Shown here piece by piece: positions 19,596 to 28,233 of a DNA stretch of 64,000 nt. Below the pieces are notes generated by a model that was not told the DNA's origin, did no database searches, and saw only the letters and a list, made by a program, of their open reading frames with translations. The translations under genes and the position numbers were made by a program. Origin of the DNA: Deinococcus gobiensis I-0 (GTDB taxonomy: Bacteria; Deinococcota; Deinococci; Deinococcales; Deinococcaceae); the NCBI RefSeq assembly GCF_000252445.1, contig NC_017790.1:2908501-2972500 (forward strand). The letters are read 5' to 3'. Position 1 is the first letter of the stretch. Each line of letters begins with the position of its first letter.

Positions 19596-20221
19596 GGCCC
19601 TGCTCCTGTCTGGGTAGCCGCGCGCTGGCTGTACTCCAGCACGATCTCGATCCGGGCGTGGGCCGCATCGTTCAGGTTGATCTGCGGCAACGGATCCTGC
19701 CCGCCGCGTCCCGCCGTGGCGATGAAATACGGCGGAATGCGCCCCGAATTGACCAGAAAACGGGCCACGGCCGCCGCCCGGTCGGTGGCGTCTTCCCAGC
19801 GGTCGGCCTGCTGCGCCTGCGTGGGCCGGGTATGGCCCTCAACCCGAATCCGCCGCCAGGTATCGTCTTTTTGCCGCAGCGCCTGGGCGAAACGGGTCAG
19901 GGTGGCCTGCCCGCTGGCGCTTAGGGTGGCCTTGCCCGACGTGAACAGCGTGCTGTTGGCGAAGACCCACCGCTGGGTGCCGGGCGGATCGTTCTTGCCC
20001 ACGTTGATGCTGGGGCGCTGCACTGCCGGAATCAGGCTCTGCACCGCCTGGGCGAAGGCTTTCTGGGCTTCTTTGTACCGCAGGTCTTCCCAGCTGACCC
20101 GGCCCACCGCGCTCAGGGTCGCCACGAAAAACACCATGACCAACACGATGTTCAGGGTGGTATCGGTCAGGGCGACGTAAGGGTTGAGGTCCTCGCGCGC
20201 GTGCCGCAGCCGCCGGGTCAT
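19592..20221 (-). CDS. ZorB-like MotB/OmpA stator protein
   Basis: The 209-residue protein has a short cytoplasmic tail, then one membrane helix starting just after NPYVALTDTTL, with Asp 20 in the place of the proton-carrying Asp of MotB/ExbD. The periplasmic part (about 85-200) is an OmpA-like peptidoglycan-binding domain: LFTSGKATLSASGQATL, RIRVEGHTRP, DRAAAVARFLVNSGRI. Together with the ZorA-like protein encoded just upstream (4-nt overlap) it forms a MotAB-type ion-driven unit, as in Zorya. Length and architecture match ZorB better than flagellar MotB, and no flagellar genes are present. Confidence 0.85.
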   Translation of the reverse strand: MTRRLRHAREDLNPYVALTDTTLNIVLVMVFFVATLSAVGRVSWEDLRYKEAQKAFAQAVQSLIPAVQRPSINVGKNDPPGTQRWVFANSTLFTSGKATLSASGQATLTRFAQALRQKDDTWRRIRVEGHTRPTQAQQADRWEDATDRAAAVARFLVNSGRIPPYFIATAGRGGQDPLPQINLNDAAHARIEIVLEYSQRAATQTGAGP

Positions 20222-22230
20222 GCGGGCTGACCCGTGCCCTCAGCAGGGACTGACCCTTCGGCTGGGACCATCCCCCGCCCCAGGTCGGTCACCAGACGCC
20301 CCAGGACATCGCTCAGGGCCTGCTGCCCGGCGATCAGCTCGGAGGACCGCAGCTGTGCGGGCAGGGCGTCGAGCGTGCGCGTCAGGCTCAGGGCTGCGTC
20401 CCGGCTCTGCTCTAGGGCGAGGTGCAGGGCTGCCTGCTGCTGCTCCTCCGTTCCGTGCCGCGCCTGAAGCTGATCGCCCAGCCGGCGACTCGCCTCGTCA
20501 ATGCGCGTTTCCAGGGCAACGCCTCGCTCCCGGCTGCCGACAGCATGCGCCCCGAACGCTTCATGCAGCTGCGTGGTGCCCGCCACCTGACTTTGTAGCC
20601 CCTCGGTCTGCTGGGCCAGCTGATCCAGCAGACCGGTCAGCAGCAGCGCGAGGTTCTGCATCCTGTCGCCTAGATCACTGCTGGCCACGAGTTGCCTGTC
20701 ATGGCCGACCTGGAGCACCTCCCGGACGGCCTGCACCGCCCCGATCTGGCGCTCGGCCGCCTGCGCCTGCTGCTCGCCGAGTTCCTTGAGCAGCTGCGAC
20801 GGGTTCAGTTCGGCCACGGCCGGCCCGAGCTGTTCGAGGCTGGTCGTCAAGCGACTGTTGGCCACCAGCATCAGCTGGTCGTGTTGATGCTGGTCTTTCA
20901 TGCGTGTGCGCTCGGCGTCGTCCTTGGCCTTGAGCATCTGCGTCAGTGCGCGTGACGCGGCCTGCGCGTCCTGAATCTCCTTGCCCAGATTATTCAGCTG
21001 GCTGCTCACTGCGCCGACCTCGGTGGTATAGCGGCCCAGCGTCTCGCCGATCCGCTCGTTCAGACGGTCGAAGCCCTGCCCGATGTTGTTCGAGATGGCC
21101 TGCGCGCTGCCCAGGTACGCAGATTCGGCCTGCGCAATGTCGGCACTAAGCTGATTGAACCGCTCCGACGTCCCAAAAATTTCCTTGACGATCTCCGCGC
21201 CCGTCTTGCCGAATTCGGCCTGCATGTCCCGGATGGCCTGCAATTCGCCGTCCGAGTGGGTCTTGAGGGCCGACATCGAGCGCTCGAACATCTCGTTGAA
21301 TTGGGAATAAATGTTGCGGAAGTCCTCGCGGTGCCCCTGAATCGCCTTGACCGCCGTCCCGAGCTGGTCGCTGCTCTGCCGAACATCCCCCGACGCTTTG
21401 AGAAGCGACGTGGCAATGGTCTGCGAGGTCGCCTGGAGGGTCGTCAGGCTTTCCCGGATAATCTTGCCCGAGTCGGTCAGGACGGCCGTGAACTTATCGC
21501 TCGTCTCACTCATCTTCTGCTGCGTGTCGGCCAGGAACTGCTCGCTCCGCACAACCAGTTCCTGCAGACTGGCCAGTTGCTTCTCGGTGCCTGCCGGATA
21601 GATCGTCGGCGCGTAATGCAAGGCCAGTTCGTCGAGTTCGCCGGACAGCTTTTCGCTCTGCACGCCCGTCCAGGCGTTGAGGCCCTGAAGCATGAAGGCG
21701 CTGAGGACCCCCCAGAGCGTCCCTGCGAAGGCACCACTCATCTCGCCCAGCGTTTTGCCCAGGCTCTCGGCGACCGCGTTCGGCTGTCCCACACGAATGG
21801 CGTCCTGGATCTGCGGTCCGAGACTGACCAGCGTGAGGGCCAGCCCCACCACCGTGCCGATCAGTCCCAGCAGCAGCAGCAGATTCGGCAGCGTGCGGGC
21901 CGGGGCCAGAATCCGGGACACGCCGTCCAAGATGGGGTCGAGCGAGTCTGAAGGCCGCGCGAACGCCAGACCCTGCTGCCCGATCATCGAGCGCAGCAGT
22001 CGCCCGGCCAGCGTGTCCTTGTACGCGCCAAGCTGTACCTGGACTGTTGCCGAATCGAGAATCAGGCCCTGGGCGTTGCGTTTTTTGAGAGCCTGCGCTG
22101 CCCGCCGCTCACGCCCTACCGTCTGCATGGCACGTACGGAGAGAATCAGGCCAAAGGTAAACAACAGCAGAAGGGCCAGGATCAGCGCCCGAATCAGTCC
22201 GCTACCGGGCCAGAAAATGTTGCCGTCCAT
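20218..22230 (-). CDS. ZorA-like MotA/TolQ/ExbB channel with long coiled-coil tail
   Basis: The 670-residue protein has a membrane helix at about 12-33. A MotA/TolQ/ExbB core follows, with helices at about 113-138 (LLLLLGLIGTVVGLALTLVS) and 165-187 (GAFAGTLWGVLSAFMLQGLN), the usual signature of that family. From residue about 195 to 650 it is a very long helical, Gln/Leu-rich tail that would extend into the cytoplasm, as in ZorA, where the tail is thought to pass a membrane signal to the effectors. It starts 6 nt after the tubulin-like gene and overlaps the ZorB-like gene by 4 nt. Confidence 0.85.
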   Translation of the reverse strand: MDGNIFWPGSGLIRALILALLLLFTFGLILSVRAMQTVGRERRAAQALKKRNAQGLILDSATVQVQLGAYKDTLAGRLLRSMIGQQGLAFARPSDSLDPILDGVSRILAPARTLPNLLLLLGLIGTVVGLALTLVSLGPQIQDAIRVGQPNAVAESLGKTLGEMSGAFAGTLWGVLSAFMLQGLNAWTGVQSEKLSGELDELALHYAPTIYPAGTEKQLASLQELVVRSEQFLADTQQKMSETSDKFTAVLTDSGKIIRESLTTLQATSQTIATSLLKASGDVRQSSDQLGTAVKAIQGHREDFRNIYSQFNEMFERSMSALKTHSDGELQAIRDMQAEFGKTGAEIVKEIFGTSERFNQLSADIAQAESAYLGSAQAISNNIGQGFDRLNERIGETLGRYTTEVGAVSSQLNNLGKEIQDAQAASRALTQMLKAKDDAERTRMKDQHQHDQLMLVANSRLTTSLEQLGPAVAELNPSQLLKELGEQQAQAAERQIGAVQAVREVLQVGHDRQLVASSDLGDRMQNLALLLTGLLDQLAQQTEGLQSQVAGTTQLHEAFGAHAVGSRERGVALETRIDEASRRLGDQLQARHGTEEQQQAALHLALEQSRDAALSLTRTLDALPAQLRSSELIAGQQALSDVLGRLVTDLGRGMVPAEGSVPAEGTGQPA

Positions 22231-22236
22231 TGCCGC

Positions 22237-25200
22237 TCAGAGCCTCTGGAGGGCCGCGCCGCGCCCGTAGTAGTGAGTGGAATCAATGGCGCAGCGCCAG
22301 CCGTTGAGGGCCGCTTCCTTCTCGTCCTTGCCGATCTCGCCGCCGCACTGTGGGCAGTACAACCCGTCGGCCGGGGCTTCTCCGCCCCAAGCTCCACGCT
22401 GGTACTGGCGCAGCCTCAGCGCATTCATGATTTCCGGTGCGGGCAGGAACAGGTGACCGACCGCTTCTGCCAGCTGCCGGTGCTTGGCGGTGTATCTGGC
22501 AATCTGGTCGCCTGCCCAGATCTGGCTGCCCCAGCCGCCGATCTGTCCAGCGCGGCCCCGCTGGTAGAACTCCTGAAGCCGATGCTGAAGCAGTTCGACA
22601 AAGGCCTGCGCACTCTCCTCGAGGGGCATGTCGGGCCTGTGCCAGTGCCCCTCGATCTTGGACTGCAAGGTGGGCAGGCCGCCCAGCAGGCTGTAGCCGT
22701 CCTGGTCCTGCTCGCCGCGCGCCAGCACCCGCGAGGCCTCGGCCAGATTGGCCGGCAGGCGGCGGTGGTTGCGGTCCCCGAAGCCCGTGACCGTCCAGGG
22801 GATGTTCAGGCCGTCGCGCACCTCCACGTCGCCCAGCAGCACGCCCAGAATCAGCGCCTCCTCGGCGTCGGCGAGCAACTGGCCCTCGCGGCGCGACAAG
22901 CCGTACCACTGCACGTCACGCCGGGTATGGAAGGTCGGAAAGTCGTTCGACTCGGCCGCCTGCAATCCGCCCTCGCCCAGCACCTGATCGAGGCCCCGCA
23001 GCGGAAAGCGGAAGTACTCCTCCATGAACAGCACGCGCGTCGGGTCGGGCGAGGTAAGGTTGACCGTGTTGGCCTGCGAGAAGGCGCTGCCGACCACCTG
23101 CTGAAAGTTCGATGCGTCGCCAGGGTCGGTGCGCGGCGGCATGAGCAGCGACTGGCGGCTCATGACCGGGCTGCGGTTGCCCGACTCGGCCTTGAGCCGG
23201 TTCAGGCGCAGGAAGGGCGCGGCCTTTTCGGCGGCGGCGCGGATCTTGCCCTCGGTGCCCGGCGTGGTCTGGCTCTGACGCATCACGCGCTCGACCACGT
23301 TCTCCTGCGACAACTGGCGGGCAAAGGGCCGGGTCGCCGCCGCGAGCAGGCGCTGGTAATCGCCAGGAGGAATGAGGTGGTCGCCGCGTGGATCAAAGGA
23401 CGCGCTCAGCCAGCCCTCGCCGGTCTGGTTCAGGGGCGGGACCACGGCCGTGGGCAGGTCGGTCCAGGTCTGGATGATCTCGCCGTGCAGCCGGGCCTCG
23501 ATGTTGTCCAGATGTTCAACGCTGCTCTGTTTACCGGCCTCTAGGGCGCGGCGGTACTCCTGCTGCACAGTGGTGCGCGGTTCGAGCAGCACCCAGCCGT
23601 TGACCGGCGGCAACTCGCCCGAACGGGCCTCGTAGTCGCGGTAGATGCGGTTTTTCAGGGCCGTCACGCGGGCGTCCAGGCTGCGGAGGTTGCCCTGCAC
23701 ACGCTGAAGCAGGCGCTGGAGTTTTTCGGCCACGCCCAGATCGATGATTCCGTAGGTGTGATGCGTCTGGATGCTGGCATGTACGCCCGACTCGATCTGT
23801 GTCCGGGCGAAGTCGCGGATGGCCTTACGCAACCCCGCCTGAGCGCTTTCGATGGCCGCGCGGTTGGGATTCAGGAAGCTCTTGCGCTTGAGTTCAGCCT
23901 TGAGCTGTGCGGTTCCCTCATCCACGCGCCGCCACGCCTCGCCCGATTCGGCCTGCGCGGCGGCCGTACTTTCACGGGCAGCGTCGTGCAGGCCCTGAAG
24001 GTGTTCCAGGAGGGCCGAGACCTCGGCGGCCAGCACCTGCGGGCCATAGGTGCGGTCCAGCAGGGCCGTCTGGGCATGCTGCTGAAACTTGAGGTAGGCC
24101 GTCTCGACCACCTGTTCGCGGCGGGCACGGAGCTGCTCGCTCAGGCCACCGTCGGGGGCCACCTGCCGGCGCAGCTCCCCGAGGGCGCGGTCGAGCTTGA
24201 GGAAATCCGGCTTGGCTTCTTCGGTTTCGGCGATGGCCACCTTGACCGCGTCGCCCTGCCACTCGTCGGCCGAGCGCCCCAGCAGCGCCGACACCAGCGA
24301 GGCCCAGTCCAGCCCCAGCACCCCCGCGAGGTTCTGTGCCCGGCCCGTGTCCAGACCCTGCCACTGCGAGAGTGCCCCATGCAACAGCAGCTTGGACGCC
24401 GCCTCGGTGATCTGCGGCGCGGGGAAGTCCACCACCGACAGCCCGAAGGTGCAAAACACATGCGCCTGGTGGTCACGGTCGGGCAGGGGCGCATTCACCG
24501 ACGTACTGAAGGGGTCGGCCTCCGGGTTGACGATGTTCATGAAGATACGGTCGGCGACCAGTTCGTTCAGCTCGGTTTCGGCCTGCTTGGTGGGCGCGGA
24601 CGGCCCGACCAGATACGGCAGATCGTATGGCTCGACCTGCAAGTTGGCCGAGGTTCCATCCGGATACAGGATGGGCGGCAGCGCATCCGCTTCGGCCTGA
24701 TGGTAGTGGTTGAGTTCCAGCAGGGCGTGGTAGGCATTGCGCTTGAGCTTGTCGGCAGCCGAATAGACGACGGACGTCAGGTTCTCATGTGGCAGCGTGA
24801 ACACACCGATGACCTTTTCCTCCTGACGCAGCGGCACCGACCGCAAGAAATAGCCGAAGTCGGGCGAGAGACCGCTGCCCGTCCCGCCGCACAGCGTACC
24901 CACCACGAAGACCCGGACCTGACCCCCCGCGCCGAACAGCAGCTCGGGATTCGAGCCGTCGGGCAGCTCTCCGCGCGCCTGAAAGGCCTCATTCTCGTTG
25001 AGCTGGCGCAGATCCGAGAGCCGCGAGAGTAGCGCCAGCTTCACCCTGCTGAAGTTGGGATCGGTCATGAAGGTCAGGCGGCCGATCATGCGGATATGAC
25101 CCGCCCCCCCCTCGGTGTCCTTGAGCTTGCGTAGCGTCGCCATGTCGGCCCAGCGGTCCAGGTTGATGCGGCGGTGCGCCTGCGGGTCTTCCAGAATCTG

Positions 25201-25422
25201 GCTGTAGCTGCGGGCATCCAGGCCGATCGGAAAGAAGTCGCCGCGCTGGCGCAGGGGCGTCGGCTCGTTGTTGTTCGTTTCGATGGCCAGGAACTTCACC
25301 CAGGGCGCGCGCTCGGCCGAACCGTACTCCCACTCCAGACGGCGCAGGATGCCGTTGCACACGCGGGTACCCGTACTGCCCAGGCCGATGATCAGGGTCT
25401 TGGTGGCTTGCATGGTGCTCAT
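22237..25422 (-). CDS. Tubulin/FtsZ-like GTPase (Tubulin_2 type) with C-terminal zinc ribbon
   Basis: The 1061-residue protein opens with a Rossmann-like strand and glycine loop KTLIIGLGSTGTRV (about 8-21). It carries the tubulin signature GGTGSG at about 179-184 within VFVVGTLCGGTGSGLS. These fit the large bacterial tubulin-like family (Tubulin_2), not FtsZ, which is about 350-400 residues. The middle is helical with coiled-coil stretches. The C-terminus has CPQC (about 1023-1026), Cys 1044 and His 1050, an apparent zinc knuckle. It lies 1 nt after the vWA-like gene and 6 nt before the ZorA-like gene. It may form GTP-dependent filaments or rings tied to the membrane motor, by inference. Confidence 0.8.
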   Translation of the reverse strand: MSTMQATKTLIIGLGSTGTRVCNGILRRLEWEYGSAERAPWVKFLAIETNNNEPTPLRQRGDFFPIGLDARSYSQILEDPQAHRRINLDRWADMATLRKLKDTEGGAGHIRMIGRLTFMTDPNFSRVKLALLSRLSDLRQLNENEAFQARGELPDGSNPELLFGAGGQVRVFVVGTLCGGTGSGLSPDFGYFLRSVPLRQEEKVIGVFTLPHENLTSVVYSAADKLKRNAYHALLELNHYHQAEADALPPILYPDGTSANLQVEPYDLPYLVGPSAPTKQAETELNELVADRIFMNIVNPEADPFSTSVNAPLPDRDHQAHVFCTFGLSVVDFPAPQITEAASKLLLHGALSQWQGLDTGRAQNLAGVLGLDWASLVSALLGRSADEWQGDAVKVAIAETEEAKPDFLKLDRALGELRRQVAPDGGLSEQLRARREQVVETAYLKFQQHAQTALLDRTYGPQVLAAEVSALLEHLQGLHDAARESTAAAQAESGEAWRRVDEGTAQLKAELKRKSFLNPNRAAIESAQAGLRKAIRDFARTQIESGVHASIQTHHTYGIIDLGVAEKLQRLLQRVQGNLRSLDARVTALKNRIYRDYEARSGELPPVNGWVLLEPRTTVQQEYRRALEAGKQSSVEHLDNIEARLHGEIIQTWTDLPTAVVPPLNQTGEGWLSASFDPRGDHLIPPGDYQRLLAAATRPFARQLSQENVVERVMRQSQTTPGTEGKIRAAAEKAAPFLRLNRLKAESGNRSPVMSRQSLLMPPRTDPGDASNFQQVVGSAFSQANTVNLTSPDPTRVLFMEEYFRFPLRGLDQVLGEGGLQAAESNDFPTFHTRRDVQWYGLSRREGQLLADAEEALILGVLLGDVEVRDGLNIPWTVTGFGDRNHRRLPANLAEASRVLARGEQDQDGYSLLGGLPTLQSKIEGHWHRPDMPLEESAQAFVELLQHRLQEFYQRGRAGQIGGWGSQIWAGDQIARYTAKHRQLAEAVGHLFLPAPEIMNALRLRQYQRGAWGGEAPADGLYCPQCGGEIGKDEKEAALNGWRCAIDSTHYYGRGAALQRL

Positions 25423-25423
25423 C

Positions 25424-26752
25424 TCAGTTCTCCGTTTCGCCCAGGGGCTTCAGGCTCAACACGACGTCGGCCTGGTAGGGGCGGGGGGGCAGATTCTGGC
25501 GGACGGCGCGGCCGCTGAGTTTCAGGCGGTATTCGGCGTCTTTAAGCGGCAGGGTCGCGGGTAGTTCCCCGCCCAGACTCACGTCGGTTTCGGGACTCAG
25601 CTTCAGACCTTGGCGCTCGCGGGTCACCGTCAGGAGGCGGATCGGCGGCAGGTCTGTTTGGGACAGCACCACGTACTGCCCCGGCGAGGTGCCGACCGGG
25701 TAGCCGGGGCCGCACAGCACGCAGACGGTATCGCCGGGCTTCGCTGCGTCCAGCGCGAAACTGCGGTCCCCCACATGCAGAGCCAGTTTCTGAGCACCTT
25801 TTGGCGAGCGGCTGGCACTGGCTGTCGCCGCACTTTGCCCAGCACCTGCCACGGCACCTGCCGCTGGGCGGTTGTTCCGGGCACGAATGGACAGCACCGC
25901 GCCCGCAGCCACGGCCAGCCCACCCAGCAGCCAGACCCACCAGGGAAGGCCGGAAGAAGTGGGAGCCGCCGCCTGCACCTGCGCCGCGACCAGGGCGGAG
26001 CGCTCGCCGTCGAGCGCCGCGCCCGTAAACTGCTTGGGCACCACGACCACCGCGTCGAACAACCGCTCGGGGCGGTCAGGGGCGATGGCCAGTTGCACGG
26101 TCGCGCCCGTGGTGCTGCTGGTACGCAGACGCGTCCAGTTGTTCAGGGCAGCGAGGTAGGCGGGACTGTTCTCTCCGATGGTGCGCTGCGCGGCCGTGCC
26201 TGCCTGGCTGGCGGCCGAGTTGGTGAGCAGCACCAGCACGGCGGCGCGGTCTGTATTCACTTTTCCGGTCAGTTCGGCGATGGCGGCTTCGGTGTCATGC
26301 CCACCGTTGCTGCCCGCCTGGGGAGACCGGGGCCAGAGATCCTGAAAAGAGGCGCGCATGGCCGCGCGGTCAGGGCCGACCGTCAGCGGGTTCAGGGCGT
26401 CGCCCTTGTGGGTCCACACGTTCATTTCCCAGGCGTAGCCGCTGAGCTGATCGCCGTCGACCAGGTGGCTGGCCGCGACGTCCGAAGCCACCGCACGCGC
26501 CGCCTCGGCCATCAGCGGGTCTTTGGCAAAATGTCCGGTGCTGAAGGCGAAGACCAGGTGTACATGTTGCCTGTTAAGGTCACCGCCCACAGCCGACACG
26601 GCCTGCTCGATGGTGCTGTAGAGCTGCTCGGACTGTCGCTGGAGAAACGACGCGTCCACCTGTTCAGAGGCGGTTTGAGCACCCGCACCGGTCGACAGGA
26701 GCAAGCCGATCAGCCCTGTCCGCCACCAGGCCTTTCGGAAAGTCGTATTCAA
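25424..26752 (-). CDS. Secreted/membrane protein with degenerate vWA-like domain (first gene of operon)
   Basis: The 442-residue protein has a signal peptide (GLIGLLLSTGAGAQT). An extracytoplasmic domain at about 60-240 has alternating strands like a von Willebrand A fold: HVHLVFAFSTG where DxSxS would be, GHDTEAAIAEL, and AAVLVLLTNS. The first Asp is missing, so metal binding is doubtful. A membrane helix at about 270-290 (LPWWVWLLGGLAVAAGAVL) is followed by a 150-residue cytoplasmic domain rich in strands. The start is TTG 26752 with no clear ribosome-binding site; no ATG is available in frame. It could be the outward-facing sensor of the system. The vWA assignment is tentative. Confidence 0.65.
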   Translation of the reverse strand: MNTTFRKAWWRTGLIGLLLSTGAGAQTASEQVDASFLQRQSEQLYSTIEQAVSAVGGDLNRQHVHLVFAFSTGHFAKDPLMAEAARAVASDVAASHLVDGDQLSGYAWEMNVWTHKGDALNPLTVGPDRAAMRASFQDLWPRSPQAGSNGGHDTEAAIAELTGKVNTDRAAVLVLLTNSAASQAGTAAQRTIGENSPAYLAALNNWTRLRTSSTTGATVQLAIAPDRPERLFDAVVVVPKQFTGAALDGERSALVAAQVQAAAPTSSGLPWWVWLLGGLAVAAGAVLSIRARNNRPAAGAVAGAGQSAATASASRSPKGAQKLALHVGDRSFALDAAKPGDTVCVLCGPGYPVGTSPGQYVVLSQTDLPPIRLLTVTRERQGLKLSPETDVSLGGELPATLPLKDAEYRLKLSGRAVRQNLPPRPYQADVVLSLKPLGETEN

Positions 26753-27016
26753 GGAAGGCCGTCCAGAGAGTTGTAGGGAATGGTGAACATGGCTGTATTG
26801 AGCATAAACATGAAGCCTTACTCATACTGCACAAATGAGCGGGCTGCTCTCTGGCTGGTGGCAAGCGGCGTTCGGTCTGTTGACCATTGGGTTCAATGCA
26901 GCAGGTGAACAGGGCCACAGGGCCGCTTCGACCTCTCCGAGACCACCCCCAAGGTTTTGTCCTTTACAGACGATCACGACCGTTTCGTCACTGCATGTCA
27001 CAGAGGCTGGATACTC
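26753..27016. other. Intergenic region carrying the operon promoter, none clearly identified
   Basis: The 264 bp between the vWA-like gene and the integrase 3' end are more A+T-rich than the flanks and must hold the promoter of the eight-gene operon on the minus strand. I see a TATGCT-like hexamer about 50 nt before the TTG start but no convincing -35, and no gene. Confidence 0.4.
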
Positions 27017-28177
27017 TTACTTCTGCGGACGATACATCGCGTGACCGACCGGATGCTCCTGCCTCTGCCTGTCGAGGACATGCGCATATTTTTTGAGAGT
27101 CACACTCGTGTCCTTGTGCCCCAGGATCTCTGCAACTAGGGTCAGCGGCGTACCTGAGGCCAGCAGCGTGGAAGCGGCCGTGTCGCGCATGTCGTGAAGA
27201 CGGATTTCCGGCACGCCCGCTCCCCGGGCATCCGCCCTAAACTGACGCAACAGGTTGGTCGCCAGCATCGGCGTGCCGCGCAGGCTCGGGAAGACCAAAT
27301 CGAAGTCCGACCATGCGTACGCCTCCTCCATCTCCTGCTGCCTGTCTTTCAGATGATCTCGGTGGATTCTGAGTAGGGAAATCAAATCCTCTTGAATGTG
27401 GATCCGGCGCGTACTACCGCGCTTGGGCGGCGCAAAACGGCTGTCCTGCGCCCTGGCCGCCTCCAGCCACTGCCGCTGCACCTGGATGGTGGCCGCATCC
27501 AGATTGACGTCCTCCCATTGCAGCCCCCGAACTTCCCCACTGCGCATGCCGGTCGATAGAAATACCGCGTACATCACGTGATACCGACTGCCCTCGGTGA
27601 AACGTAAGAACCGCATGACCTCGTCAGGCTGCCAGATCTGATGTTGCTGCTCGCGGACCGGCACCGGCGAGCACTGCTCTGCCACGTTCTTCTCGGTCCA
27701 GTCGTGTTTGACGGCGTACGCCAAAGCCATCCTGAGACGGGCCAGGGCGCGGTTGGCCTCGCCGGCTTTACCGGCACCCACCAGGCTGCTGACCATGCGC
27801 TCAATGTCGGCCAACTTCAGCTTCGCCAGGGGCAGCGTCCCCAATGCAGGTTTGAGCCGTTTTTCGACCACGCGCGTGTAATCCTCATCTGACTTGACCC
27901 CGACCCGCAGCCGCTTTTCCGCGAGCCAGGCGTCCAACAGCATGGCGACTGTCCGCTCCTGGCTCGGCAGACCGCCCATCTGCTGCAACTCGCGTTCGAA
28001 CAGCCGCTTGCGTTCCAGCACGGCCGACCTCGACTTGGCAGACAGCGATTTGCGCCGCATCTGCCCGGTCTCGAGATCAACATAGGAGACCACGGCCTCC
28101 CAGCCGACCGTCCGCCCGTCCCGCACCCGTTCCCGTACCGTACCCTCTCCATTCCCTCGCCGAAGTGGTTTGGCCAC
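27017..28177 (-). CDS. int: Tyrosine recombinase / integrase of the island
   Basis: The 386-residue lambda-type integrase has an N-terminal arm-binding-like region (GEGTVRERVRDGRTVGWEAV), a SAM-like core-binding domain (about 75-175) and a catalytic domain with Arg 212 (GMRSGEVRG), Lys 252, His 328-Arg 331 (HDMR), His 354 (LGHKD) and Tyr 364 (KKYAHVL). The GTG at 28177 has a strong AAGGAGGAG ribosome-binding site; longer frames to 28372 do not. It is the only complete recombinase in the island. Unusually it lies near the middle of the island, about 15 kb from attL and 19 kb from attR. Confidence 0.9.
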   Translation of the reverse strand: MAKPLRRGNGEGTVRERVRDGRTVGWEAVVSYVDLETGQMRRKSLSAKSRSAVLERKRLFERELQQMGGLPSQERTVAMLLDAWLAEKRLRVGVKSDEDYTRVVEKRLKPALGTLPLAKLKLADIERMVSSLVGAGKAGEANRALARLRMALAYAVKHDWTEKNVAEQCSPVPVREQQHQIWQPDEVMRFLRFTEGSRYHVMYAVFLSTGMRSGEVRGLQWEDVNLDAATIQVQRQWLEAARAQDSRFAPPKRGSTRRIHIQEDLISLLRIHRDHLKDRQQEMEEAYAWSDFDLVFPSLRGTPMLATNLLRQFRADARGAGVPEIRLHDMRDTAASTLLASGTPLTLVAEILGHKDTSVTLKKYAHVLDRQRQEHPVGHAMYRPQK

Positions 28178-28233
28178 TTTGTTCTCCTCCTTATCGATGT
28201 GGGCCTGTGGCGGCCCTGCAGTTCTGTCCTGCC

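Noticed and set aside
19592..22230. Calling the locus Zorya
   Set aside because: ZorC/ZorD, ZorE or ZorF/ZorG partners are absent; the helicase is Lhr-like, not SNF2-like.
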